The notes below the pieces were generated by a model that saw nothing but the letters and a program-made list of their open reading frames with translations, made no database searches and was not told where the DNA came from. From JAXMHQ01 sp046346665 (GTDB lineage: Bacteria > Verrucomicrobiota > Verrucomicrobiia > Limisphaerales > JAXMHQ01), in assembly GCA_046346665.1 (NCBI GenBank), contig JAXMHQ010000004.1, forward strand, positions 103,324-167,323: 64,000 nucleotides of DNA. The letters run 5' to 3'. Below are positions 1-12,428 of the stretch, in pieces. The translations under genes were made by a program, and so were the position numbers. Each line of letters starts with the position of its first letter. Within the stretch, counting starts at the first letter, position 1.

Positions 1-66
1 AACGCGACGTTGGAACGTTAAATCCATTTCAAGCGATCACCTGTTGGAAATACCAGTGAAGTAAAT

Positions 67-1179
67 ATGAAGAATCAAATCAAAGTCGGAGTTGTCGGGT
101 GCGGTTATTGGGGGCCGAATCTCATTCGTAATTTCAGGGCATTGGGCGACTGCCGGCTGGCCATGATGTGCGATGTGAGCGAGCAGCGCCTGGCGCACAT
201 GAAGTCGCTGTATCCCGAGGTGGAGGCGACGACGGATTTCAACAAGATGCTGGCGGGAGACGCGCTGGACGCGGTGGTGATCGCGACGTCGGTGCGGTTT
301 CACTACACGATGGCGAAGGCCGCGCTGATGGCGGGCAAGCACACGTTCATCGAGAAGCCGATGGCGTCGTCGGCGGAGCAATGCGAGGAGCTGGTGGAGA
401 TTGCGGACAAGAAGGGCCTGGTGCTGATGGTGGGCCACACGTTCCTGTATTCGCCGGCGATCCGGAAGATCAAGGAGATCATCGAATGGGGCGACCTGGG
501 GGAGATCCGGTATATTTGCGCGCGCCGTCTGAACCTGGGGTTGTTCCAGAAGGACATCAACGTGGCGTGGGACCTGGCGCCGCACGATATTTCGATCATT
601 TTGCACATCATGGAGGAGCTGCCGCTGAGCGTGAACTGCCGCGGGAGCGCGCACGTGACGCCGGGTGTGGAGGACGTGACGACGATGTGCCTGAATTTCC
701 GCAACAACCGCTCGGCGATCATCCAGAGCAGCTGGCTGGATCCGCGCAAGACGCGGGAGATGACGTTCGTGGGCAGCAAGCGGATGATTGCTTACGACGA
801 CGTGACGCCGATCGAGAAGATCAAGATTTACGACGCGCGCGTGGAACGTCCGCCGCACTACGACACTTTCGGCGAGTTCCAGTATTCCTATCATTACGGC
901 GACATGTATGTGCCGTACATCAAGCAGGAAGAGCCGTTGAAATCGGAGTGCCAGCATTTCCTGGATTGCATCAAGGAAGGGATCAGTCCGCTGACGGATG
1001 GCCGGCGCGGGCTGGAGCTGGTGCGGATCCTGGAGGCGTCTTCGTTGTCGCTGAAGCAGGGTGGCGGGCAGGTGTTGCTGCAGCCGTCGGTGACGCGCAA
1101 CAACGTCAAGGTGGCCGCGCTGAAGTTTGCGAAGGAACCCGTGGTGGACGAGCAGCAGGAAAGCATCGTCCGCGCTTAA
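67..1179 (+). CDS. Gfo/Idh/MocA-family NAD(P)-dependent sugar dehydrogenase
   Basis: This 370-residue protein is a Gfo/Idh/MocA oxidoreductase that probably oxidises a nucleotide sugar. The N-terminal Rossmann fold carries GCGYWG (residues 11-16), and the family's EKP motif is at residues 96-98, where the Lys acts in catalysis. The C-terminal alpha/beta domain holds the substrate-side segment with WDLAPHD. The sequence pattern resembles WlbA/WbpB-type UDP-GlcNAcA 3-dehydrogenases. The neighbour 10 bp downstream is a hexapeptide acetyltransferase, the same pairing seen in WlbA/WlbB-type pathways for surface-polysaccharide sugars. The exact substrate is an inference. An ATG start after a weakly purine-rich leader is used; the upstream partners lie outside the window. 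Confidence 0.9.
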   Translation: MKNQIKVGVVGCGYWGPNLIRNFRALGDCRLAMMCDVSEQRLAHMKSLYPEVEATTDFNKMLAGDALDAVVIATSVRFHYTMAKAALMAGKHTFIEKPMASSAEQCEELVEIADKKGLVLMVGHTFLYSPAIRKIKEIIEWGDLGEIRYICARRLNLGLFQKDINVAWDLAPHDISIILHIMEELPLSVNCRGSAHVTPGVEDVTTMCLNFRNNRSAIIQSSWLDPRKTREMTFVGSKRMIAYDDVTPIEKIKIYDARVERPPHYDTFGEFQYSYHYGDMYVPYIKQEEPLKSECQHFLDCIKEGISPLTDGRRGLELVRILEASSLSLKQGGGQVLLQPSVTRNNVKVAALKFAKEPVVDEQQESIVRA

Positions 1180-1189
1180 GGGTTCACGA

Positions 1190-1678
1190 GTGAGCCAGCC
1201 GCTTTCAGCACTGCAACTCATCGCCCCGGACGTCAAACTGGGCAAAGGGGCGCGTGTCTTCGGATTCACCAATCTCTACGGTTGCGAGATCGGGGAGGAT
1301 TCTAAGGTAGGCACGTTCGTCGAGATCCAAAAAGGAGCGAAGATCGGCCGGCGCTGCAAAATCTCAAGTCACACCTTCATTTGCGAGGGTGTGACCATCG
1401 AGGACGAGGTGTTTGTGGGACACGGGGTGATGTTCACCAACGATCTGTTTCCCCGGGCGACGAATGCGGACGGAAGTTTGCAGACGGACGCGGATTGGAA
1501 GTGCGTGAAGACGCTCGTGAAACGCGGGGCGTCGATCGGGTCGAATGCCACGATTTTATGCGGGATCACGATTGGCGAGGGGGCGGTGATTGGGGCCGGG
1601 AGCGTGGTGACGAAGGATGTGGAGGCGGGGACGATTGTGGCGGGGAATCCGGCGCGGTTTCGGCGGAAGGCCATTTAA
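1190..1678 (+). CDS. Left-handed beta-helix (hexapeptide) N-acetyltransferase
   Basis: A 162-residue acyltransferase built from hexapeptide repeats, with the [LIV]-G-x4 rhythm running from about residue 12 to 150. It looks like the WlbB/WbpD group, which acetylates the amino sugar made from the product of a Gfo/Idh dehydrogenase. I chose the GTG at 1190, 10 bp after the dehydrogenase stop. A longer in-frame reading would start inside the upstream gene and adds a basic stretch that is not hexapeptide-like. The two genes form a probable operon. Substrate specificity cannot be read from the sequence. Confidence 0.85.
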   Translation: MSQPLSALQLIAPDVKLGKGARVFGFTNLYGCEIGEDSKVGTFVEIQKGAKIGRRCKISSHTFICEGVTIEDEVFVGHGVMFTNDLFPRATNADGSLQTDADWKCVKTLVKRGASIGSNATILCGITIGEGAVIGAGSVVTKDVEAGTIVAGNPARFRRKAI

Positions 1679-1679
1679 G

Positions 1680-1744
1680 TGCGGAATGCGGAATGCGGAA
1701 TCCTGACGGCACATTCCGCGCTCCGCACTCCGATTTCCGCATTA
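1680..1744. repeat. Tandem/inverted GCGGAAT-unit repeat
   Basis: The left arm repeats GCGGAAT three times in tandem. The right arm carries the complementary ATTCCGC and TCCGCA units, so the whole can fold into an imperfect hairpin. It begins one base after the acetyltransferase stop codon. The remaining gap up to 2010 shows no gene or recognisable site. Confidence 0.7.
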
Positions 1745-2010
1745 AGTTGATCCGGACGGAGATCCTGGGGAGTGGCGGGCGGAAGGGGCTGTTCCACCCG
1801 GAGGTGATCTCGCGTCCGGATCATTAATTCATCGGCAGTTCTGTGGGTGTTGATCAGGTTTTTCTGATGGTATTTGGAGGTTGAGTCCCCTGCTCTGCCG
1901 GGGTGCGGAGGGGAGGCAATGTTGTTGTAAACTGCTTGCGGTGTGAGGCTTCCGGAATTGATCAGGGCTCGACGGATAGACGATAGCCAACACACGATAG
2001 ATCATAAAGG

Positions 2011-2210
2011 CTGAGCCGTCTCTATGCAGTTCAAAATAACTCAAACTCACGCAGAGACGCAGAGGACGCGGAGGGCCGCAGAGAAATGGGTCAGGCAAAT
2101 CGCTCACTAATCGGTGACCCCGAAAAAGCCGCCAGTTCTCTGCGAATCTCTGCGCCCTCTGCGCCTCTGCGTTTATCCCCAGGAAAATCAACTGCATAGA
2201 GACGGCTAAG
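2011..2210. repeat. 200-bp nested palindromic element, copy 1
   Basis: A perfect 18-bp inverted repeat (AGCCGTCTCTATGCAGTT at 2014-2031, complement at 2190-2207) encloses a second, unrelated inverted pair built from GCAGAGACGCAGAGG-like units (2048-2086 and 2135-2177). With the flanking CTN the element is exactly 200 bp. It lies between convergent genes and contains no plausible coding frame. Element 9694-9893 has the same outer layout and the same total length. Confidence 0.75.
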
Positions 2211-2213
2211 GGG

Positions 2214-2282
2214 GACCGCGATTTTACAATCGCTGCTACGGGGGACGCGCGAGATGGGGACGGCGGGGACGCCGTCCCTCCC
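2214..2282. repeat. Two short palindromic repeats
   Basis: The first unit (about 2214-2243) has a GCGATT-TTAC-AATCGC hairpin followed by GCTACGGGG, a pattern seen again near 43781. The second unit (2254-2282) is a palindrome with core GGCGGGGACGCC. It recurs at 12366-12395 and 32396-32428. These sit just downstream of the minus-strand ribbon-helix-helix gene. Confidence 0.65.
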
Positions 2283-2298
2283 AGGGAGTTTGGATGTC

Positions 2299-2496
2299 TC
2301 ATGGTGCCCTGCCCTGCTTTTTGTGCCGGACCTGGTCGGCCAAGGCCTGGCGGAGGAGTTCGGACCGGGGGACGCCGAGGCGGCGGGCGGCGCGGTTGAT
2401 GGCTGAGAACATTGGTCCGGGGATCCAGGCCCCGATGAAGACAGCACGCTTCGTTCGCCCGTTTGCGCGACCAAATGTCCGGCTTCCTTTTGTCAC
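2299..2496 (-). CDS. Small ribbon-helix-helix-like protein
   Basis: A 65-residue basic protein. Residues about 17-55 have the ribbon-helix-helix pattern: a short beta strand (AVFIGAWI), a first helix (MFSAINRAARRLG) and a second helix (PRSELLRQALADQVR), as in Arc/CopG-type DNA-binding proteins. It matches the layout of the divergent neighbour at 2608. The GTG start at 2494-2496 is tentative. RHH proteins of this size act as antitoxins or local repressors, but no toxin-like partner is visible, so the role is unknown. Confidence 0.5.
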   Translation of the reverse strand: MTKGSRTFGRANGRTKRAVFIGAWIPGPMFSAINRAARRLGVPRSELLRQALADQVRHKKQGRAP

Positions 2497-2607
2497 CCAG
2501 AGAATGATTCTAACTCAGTTAAACACCTGCGCAAGCTTTTTCTTGAGAAAGTTTCAGGGATTGATACACATTGGATTATGCCTGGAGTGCGATCCAAAGG
2601 CCAAACG

Positions 2608-2877
2608 ATGATCGGTTGCTGGTGCGATTCCGGTTTTCTGGCGAAAATCGACCGCGCCCGCCGGTCGCTCACCCGCAGTCAATTCTGCCGCGAAGCCCTT
2701 GCGGCCAAGCTTCGCTCACTCGGTATCGAGGTGTCTGACGCGGAAATTGCCTCCCCGGATCGTGTCGGCAAGGGCGGCCGGCCGCGGACGCAGTACCGGA
2801 TCCAGTCGCAGAACGCGCATTTGAATGAGAGCGGGGATCGGGCGAAAAGCAGGAAGACGGGGAGGAAGAAGAAGTAA
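2608..2877 (+). CDS. Small ribbon-helix-helix-like protein with basic tail
   Basis: An 89-residue protein whose first 40 residues form an RHH pattern: strand MIGCWC, helix FLAKIDRARRSL, helix RSQFCREALAAKLR. A Lys/Arg/Gly-rich tail follows, ending in KSRKTGRKKK. An AAAGG ribosome-binding site sits 7 bp before the ATG at 2608. It is divergent from the RHH gene ending at 2299; the 111-bp gap between them could carry shared promoters. Paired RHH genes could form homo- or heterodimers and regulate each other, but this is inference. Confidence 0.6.
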   Translation: MIGCWCDSGFLAKIDRARRSLTRSQFCREALAAKLRSLGIEVSDAEIASPDRVGKGGRPRTQYRIQSQNAHLNESGDRAKSRKTGRKKK

Positions 2878-2903
2878 GGCGCGGTGGGATGGGGTGAATC
2901 GGC

Positions 2904-2949
2904 AGTCATCGGTGATCAGTCATCGGTGATCAGTTATCAGTCATCGGTG
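2904..2949. repeat. Tandem CATCGGTGATCAGT repeat
   Basis: Units of the form CATCGGTGATCAGT occur in near-perfect tandem just upstream of the lipoprotein gene. GATCAGT and its partial complement allow a small hairpin. No link to a known regulator is evident. Confidence 0.6.
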
Positions 2950-3027
2950 AACGGGACTTGGGTGGTTGATTTTTCTCGCGAGGCGGTGTTCGACTTGGAT
3001 ACCCTGCCCTCACAAAGAATCGAATCT

Positions 3028-3582
3028 ATGAAAACCTTCCTGACTTCTCTTTTGCTCGCCGCGGGTTTCTTGTTTCAAGGTTGTGAATCGACGCCGACGC
3101 GGGTGGCGTCGGGGCCGATTCGGGGTGAGACGTTTAATTTCGTGACGCCTACGGCGAACCGGGTGGCGGAGTATGCGGAGAAGCGGGCGGAGATCAACCA
3201 ACTGATCCAGTCGGCGATTGTGACGAACCTGACGTCGAAAGGGTTGGGTTACGTGGCCTCGGACGGCCAGGTGAGCGTGGGTTACCTGTTGATTTTGGGG
3301 AACAACGTCACGACGGGGATGGTGAGCGATTACTTTGAGAATCGGGACGAGGCGAAGGCTTTGGAGTCGGTGGCGCACGCAGCATATACGAGTCCGACGA
3401 ACGAATTCTCGTTCCAGGCGGGGACGCTGGTGATTGATATCCGGGACAACCGGACCTACAAGCTGTTGAGCCGTGGATATGCGACGCGGCGGTTGTTGAA
3501 GGATCCGTCGCCGGAGGTGCGGGCGTCGCGGATCCAGGAAGTGGTGAACGAGATCCTGGCGGATGTGAAGGTGGAGAAATAG
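3028..3582 (+). CDS. Putative lipoprotein of unknown function
   Basis: A 184-residue protein with an N-terminal signal (MKTFLTSLLLAAGFLFQGC) ending in a lipobox Cys at residue 19, so it is probably anchored in the outer or inner membrane. The mature part is a mix of predicted helices and strands without a motif I recognise. An upstream in-frame extension to 2884 was rejected because it would bury the signal peptide and run through a repeat. It is followed after 83 bp by the hybrid kinase gene. Confidence 0.75.
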   Translation: MKTFLTSLLLAAGFLFQGCESTPTRVASGPIRGETFNFVTPTANRVAEYAEKRAEINQLIQSAIVTNLTSKGLGYVASDGQVSVGYLLILGNNVTTGMVSDYFENRDEAKALESVAHAAYTSPTNEFSFQAGTLVIDIRDNRTYKLLSRGYATRRLLKDPSPEVRASRIQEVVNEILADVKVEK

Positions 3583-3665
3583 GGCGGGCATGAAGCGTGG
3601 AAATCCAGGCCGGGGTTGGGTGAGGCTGCAGGGTGCGGCGGTGAGAGCGGTTGGAAAGGGAGCGC

Positions 3666-8097
<4,432 letters not shown>

Positions 8098-8101
<4 letters not shown>

Positions 8102-9249
8102 AAAAGCTATCCGACTGCAGGGTTTTGATCGTAGACGATGCCAAGGCGAACCTGGACATTTTGGTGGAGGGTTTGAAGGGCGATCACAAGTTGAGCCTGG
8201 CGATGAGCGGCGAGCAGGCGTTGCAACTGGCGACGCGGACCCCGCCGGACCTGGTGTTGCTGGACATTGTCATGCCGGGGCTGGACGGTTACGAAGTGTG
8301 CCGGCGGCTGCGGCAAAATCCGGCCACGGCCGAGGTGCCGATCATGTTTTTGTCGTCGCTGGAGGAGGTGCAGAACAAGACGCGCGGATTCGAGGCGGGG
8401 GCGAATGATTATCTGACCAAGCCTTTCGAAATGCTGGAGGTGAAGGCGCGGGTGCATTCGCTGTTGAAGGCGAAAGCTTACAGCGACGCGGCGAAGGAGC
8501 AGATTGCGAGCGAACTCCGGGTGGCTCGCGAGATCCAAATGGGCATGTTGCCGCATGATTTTGCGGCCCTGGAAGCGGCGTACGGGATCGGGTTCAGCGC
8601 GCTGCTGGAGCCGGCGCAGGAGGTCGGCGGGGATCTTTACGGCGCGTTCGCCGCGGGGCCGGAGCGGCTGGTCATTTTTCTGGGAGACGTTTCCGGCAAG
8701 GGGATTCCGGCGTCTCTGTTCATGGTGCGGGCGGTGAGCCTGGCGCGGCTGCTGGCGCGGGATGTGGTGGAGCCGGAGCGGATTCTGGCGCGGCTGAACG
8801 ACGAGTTGTCGGCGGACAATCCGTCGAGCATGTTTGTGACGTTTTTGTGCGCGGTCTGGGAGCCGGCGGCGCGCAAGCTGACCCTGGCGAACGCGGGACA
8901 TTGCAAGCCGGTGCTGATTCCGGCGCGGGGGGCGCCGAGCTGGGCGGTGGCGGAGCTGGGAACTGCGCTGGGGTTTGAGCCGGGACTGGAATTCACGCGA
9001 ACGGAGCTGACGTTGCAGCCGGGTGACGCGATGGTTTTTTACACGGACGGCGTGAGCGAGGCGTTCAATCCGGGCGAAGAATGTTACGGCACGGACCGAT
9101 TGCTGGCGGATGCGGCGCAGTTTGCGGGTAAGCCGGCGGAGGCGATTGCGACGGGGGTGTTGAAGCAGGTCCGGGCGTTTGCGGGAACGGCGAAGCAGAG
9201 CGACGACATTGCGGTCCTGGCGTTGACCTGCGGGAAGGCGGGATCATGA
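8098..9249 (+). CDS. Receiver-PP2C (RsbU/SpoIIE-type) phosphatase response regulator
   Basis: A 383-residue protein. A receiver domain (residues 1-125, phospho-acceptor Asp56 in LLDIVMPG) is followed by a short helical linker and a PPM/SpoIIE-type Ser/Thr phosphatase domain (about 140-380). The metal-binding signatures GGDLYG, GDVSGKG and TDGVSEA are visible. Such proteins dephosphorylate STAS-domain anti-sigma antagonists when the receiver is phosphorylated. It is translationally coupled to the kinase (ATGA overlap) and to the RsbW-like gene downstream (ATGA overlap). The three therefore form a phosphorelay feeding a partner switch. The dephosphorylated target is not in this operon. Confidence 0.9.
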
Positions 9250-9653
9250 AGCTGGAGCTGAACGGGACGCCGGAGGAAGTGATGCGGGCGGTGGAGACGA
9301 TGCAGGAATTTGCGCGCGGCGAGGGTGTGCCGGAGAAGATGCTCTTTGGCCTGGCGCTGGCGCTCGAGGAGTGCGGGTCGAACGTGGTGAACCACGCCTT
9401 GCGGCGGGACGCGGGCCGCAAGTTCCGGGTCGATTTTGAGCGGCGCGGCGATGAGTTCGTAATCGAGTTGCGGGACGACGGGCCGGCGTTTGATCCGACC
9501 GCGGTAGCGATGAGGCCGATGGTTGCGGAGGATGATTTGCCTCCGGGCGGCTGGGGAATTCCACTGGTGCGGCGGTATATCGAGGAGATTCGTTACAGGC
9601 GCGAGGGTGAAGAGAACGTTTTGGAATTGCGGAAGCGGCTTGACGCGGCTTGA
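9246..9653 (+). CDS. RsbW-like ATP-binding protein (anti-sigma factor/STAS kinase type)
   Basis: A 135-residue GHKL-fold protein of the HATPase_c_2 group. The N box is ALEECGSNVVNHA (about residues 39-51), the G1-type motif is LRDDGPAFDP, and the glycine-rich G2-type loop is PPGGWGIPLV. RsbW/SpoIIAB proteins bind a sigma factor and phosphorylate a STAS protein. No sigma factor is adjacent. The last codons (RLDAA) lie in a GACGCGGCTTGACGCGAATT stretch that resembles the dispersed repeat at 17407, so the C-terminus may have been extended by a repeat. Confidence 0.85.
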   Translation: MKLELNGTPEEVMRAVETMQEFARGEGVPEKMLFGLALALEECGSNVVNHALRRDAGRKFRVDFERRGDEFVIELRDDGPAFDPTAVAMRPMVAEDDLPPGGWGIPLVRRYIEEIRYRREGEENVLELRKRLDAA

Positions 9654-9693
9654 CGCGAATTCTCACGAATTTGTTCCACCGTAAATCAGCTCG

Positions 9694-9893
9694 CTTAGCC
9701 GGAACGATTCAGTTGAAAAGGCTTTTAACCACGGATAGACACGGATGGACACGGATAAAAAACAGCCGCACTCCTAGAATCAAACGCAAACCAAACGGTG
9801 AATTGAAAGCACCCACGGAAATTGGCTTTCACCATTCTGTATCCGTGTGAATCCGTGTTCATCCGTGGTTTAAACTGAATCGTTCCGGCTGAG
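9694..9893. repeat. 200-bp nested palindromic element, copy 2
   Basis: A perfect 18-bp inverted repeat (AGCCGGAACGATTCAGTT at 9697-9714, complement at 9873-9890), flanked by CTN, encloses an unrelated inverted pair of ACACGGAT units (9733-9760 and 9841-9870). Total length is 200 bp, the same as the copy at 2011. The rest of the gap, 9894-10109, shows nothing I recognise. Confidence 0.75.
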
Positions 9894-10109
9894 TCACACA
9901 ACAGGGAGAATTGAGGGCACTGCCGCCGGGAACTTTCAACCCGCGTTTCTGTCCAAACCCTTGCTTTGAGGTTCGCGGTCGGGTTCCATAATGGGACACT
10001 TTTGCGGGGAGTCTCCGAGCATCCTTTGTTCCTTGTCGCAGCCTCATGATCCACAGCGGGTTTGGCCTTGGTCCTGCTCATTTCCGGGTGACCTGATTCT
10101 GAGATCCTT

Positions 10110-11387
10110 ATGAGTTACCTGGAAATGATTCGTTTGACGTCCGGGCTGTTGCAGTTCGGAGTGGCGTGCTATGCGTTGCGATTGGGGCGCAAGTTCAACA
10201 CCGCCAAGCTGGGCTGGGTGTTGTTCACGGGTCTAACCATCCTCGCCCTGCTCTACGTGCTGGCCCCGTTCAACCCGTTCCGCGGCACCATCCAGGCCGC
10301 GTTGAAGGTGGACATCATTTACGGTCTGATTTCGGTGATGATCATTGCCGGCATGGCGCAGATGGATTTCCGGTGGCGAAAGCGGCAGCAGACGCTCCGG
10401 GCCGAGCAGCAGACCCAATCGGAATGGGCGTCGCAGGTGGAGTACAAGATCACCGAACTGGGCCGTCAGAACGAGGAATCGAAGCAGATTGCCGCGCGGC
10501 TGCAGGCGGAACTGGTGCAGGCAAAGCAGGAGCATGATCAAGCTTTGGCGCAATCGCAGGAGCAGGCCCGGGTGCAGTCGGAGAAGCTGACCCAGGAGAC
10601 CCAGGCCCAGGCGGCCGAGTTCAACCGTGCCGCCGCTGAACAGCGCGATGCGATCGCGCGGCTGGAGGCCGAGGTTGTGGAACAAAAGCAAGCCGTTGAG
10701 CAGGCGCAGGCGCAGGCGCGGTTTGAGGCCGAGGAATCGGAGAAGATTTTCCAGGGCCTGCTGGTTGCAGCGCGGCGTGCCGGCATGACGGAAGTGGCGG
10801 CGGAAGTTGCGCGCAAGCTGGAAGCTTTGAATGACGAATTGAACGCGCTGGATCGACTGGCAAATCACCTCAGCCGCTCGAGCATGGTGCCGATCACGCG
10901 CGTGACCCGGATGATGCGCGAGACGGGCAAGAAACCCGTGCTCCGGTCCCGCATGCGCACCGTGCGCGCCAAACAACTTCCCGACCGGCTGGCCAAGTTG
11001 ACGGGGCATCTGCAGAACGAGCAATCGCTCGTGCTGCGGCGAATTGATTTTCTGCGGACGGCGGTGGAGAAACTGCAGGCGGCAATCGCACCGTTTGAAC
11101 CCAGCGCAGCCCAGCCGGAGAATGTCAGCACGGAACCCGTTGTGGAATTGAACGCCGATTTGCTTGGCGCGCCGCCGTCTGAAATGGCGCCTGCGACCAT
11201 GCCGGATTACAACATTCAGTCGGAGCAGACCGAGACGGGCACGCTGGCGCCTGAGCCGGTGGCGATGGAATCCGCTCCGGCGGAGGAAGCGCCGGCCGTT
11301 GAAGCCGAACCCGTCGAGATCGCGCCGTTGCGCATGGTGCAATCGGGCGAATCGCCGGAAACGTCCACGACATCGGAGAGCGTGTAG
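10110..11387 (+). CDS. Membrane-anchored coiled-coil protein of unknown function
   Basis: A 425-residue protein with three N-terminal hydrophobic segments (about residues 8-24, 34-52 and 67-86). A long Gln/Glu/Ala-rich coiled coil (about 95-250) follows, then a basic helical region (about 255-330) and an acidic, proline-rich tail. The layout suggests an inner-membrane scaffold with a cytoplasmic coiled coil. I recognise no family. It stands alone and converges on the DUF2950 gene with only 27 bp between the stops. The ATG start gives a clean first membrane segment. Confidence 0.75.
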   Translation: MSYLEMIRLTSGLLQFGVACYALRLGRKFNTAKLGWVLFTGLTILALLYVLAPFNPFRGTIQAALKVDIIYGLISVMIIAGMAQMDFRWRKRQQTLRAEQQTQSEWASQVEYKITELGRQNEESKQIAARLQAELVQAKQEHDQALAQSQEQARVQSEKLTQETQAQAAEFNRAAAEQRDAIARLEAEVVEQKQAVEQAQAQARFEAEESEKIFQGLLVAARRAGMTEVAAEVARKLEALNDELNALDRLANHLSRSSMVPITRVTRMMRETGKKPVLRSRMRTVRAKQLPDRLAKLTGHLQNEQSLVLRRIDFLRTAVEKLQAAIAPFEPSAAQPENVSTEPVVELNADLLGAPPSEMAPATMPDYNIQSEQTETGTLAPEPVAMESAPAEEAPAVEAEPVEIAPLRMVQSGESPETSTTSESV

Positions 11388-11414
11388 CTCCTTCCGCAAG
11401 GCACGCGCCAAAGC

Positions 11415-12347
11415 TCAATCCGGACACAACGTCCAGGTTGAATCGGGATCGTAAGCCTTGATTTTTCGGACGGCTTTCGTGGTCTCTTTCCCGAGGTCCT
11501 TCTGGTACACCCTGCCCTGTTGGTTCACGATAAACGTCATGATTCCGCTCTGACCCCATTCGGCGGGCCATGCGACCAGGGCGAATCCCGCGATCATGTG
11601 GCCGTTGATGATGTAATCGTATTTCCCGCCCGGCGCATGTTTTCCCTGCCGGGTCAGGATGCGGAAGAAGTATCCGTGGAACGGCTCTGCGCCGGGATGA
11701 ATGCCCTGGGGCTGCGTCTCGTATCCCTCGGCCTGCGCATTGGCGGCGAGCGGTCCGAACGGGCTGATTTCGCCATCGAGATCGGGCGGCCAGTAAAGTC
11801 CGTCCTTCAATCCAGGGCGGCTGCGCAATCGCTGGGCGAACTCGAGTACATCGTTCCCTTTATGATCCTCGGCGGAATATTCCTTCTGGGCCTGGACATA
11901 TTGCCGCATGACTTCGATGGTTTGAAGTTCGTTCTGCCCGATGCGGCGATTGAGCAACTCCTCTTTTCCGGCCTCGGTGTCGAAGTGCCATTGATCCCCC
12001 AGCCTTACGAGCGGGATTGGGAAAGGCCAAAGGTCACGGCCGAGTTCGAGAACGACATTGGAGGATGAGCGCCAGTCCAGCGCATTTGTTTCGCTCAAAG
12101 CCGCGGCGAACGTGTTGAATTCGTTTGTGGCCTGAACACGATCAGGATTCTCCAGGTCCCGAATGGCCGGGCCGAAAATGGTGCGCAAGGCTTCGCCGCT
12201 CTTGGAATCCATCGCCGATTGCAGGGCCGCGACGGCCGCTTGCGGGGATTCGAACTCCCTGCCCATGGAAACCGGCGCGGGAGCTTCCCCTGCGACGCAA
12301 TTCATCGCAGCGCCGATGCTGAGGATCAAAATTAAATTCGTTTTCAT
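11415..12347 (-). CDS. DUF2950 family protein
   Basis: A 310-residue secreted or periplasmic protein with an N-terminal signal (MKTNLILILSIGAAMNCVAG). It matches the DUF2950 pattern: FESPQAAVAAL near the start, then RDGLYWPP-like LKDGLYWPPDLDGEISPFGPL, then HGYFFRIL and YDYIINGHMIAGFALVAWP. The function of DUF2950 is unknown. It is commonly next to DUF3300 genes, as here, and lies downstream of one on the same strand. I preferred the ATG at 12347 over a TTG two codons earlier. Confidence 0.9.
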   Translation of the reverse strand: MKTNLILILSIGAAMNCVAGEAPAPVSMGREFESPQAAVAALQSAMDSKSGEALRTIFGPAIRDLENPDRVQATNEFNTFAAALSETNALDWRSSSNVVLELGRDLWPFPIPLVRLGDQWHFDTEAGKEELLNRRIGQNELQTIEVMRQYVQAQKEYSAEDHKGNDVLEFAQRLRSRPGLKDGLYWPPDLDGEISPFGPLAANAQAEGYETQPQGIHPGAEPFHGYFFRILTRQGKHAPGGKYDYIINGHMIAGFALVAWPAEWGQSGIMTFIVNQQGRVYQKDLGKETTKAVRKIKAYDPDSTWTLCPD

Positions 12348-12365
12348 ATCCAATCTTTTTTCACT

Positions 12366-12395
12366 GGGAGGGCCGGCGTTCCCGCCGTCCCCATC
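12366..12395. repeat. GGCGGGGACGCC-type palindrome, inverted copy
   Basis: This is a reverse-orientation, slightly diverged copy of the palindrome at 2254 and 32396. It sits in the 81-bp gap between the DUF3300 stop and the DUF2950 start, so it would be transcribed as a hairpin within their mRNA. Confidence 0.6.
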
Positions 12396-12428
12396 TTCAC
12401 GGCAACCAGCAGTCGCTGCCCCGATGAG

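Noticed and set aside
2904..2949. Possible small CRISPR array
   Set aside because: Units are contiguous without unique spacers, and no cas genes are present.
2884..3027. Longer N-terminus for the lipoprotein at 3028
   Set aside because: It would translate a tandem repeat and bury an obvious lipoprotein signal peptide.
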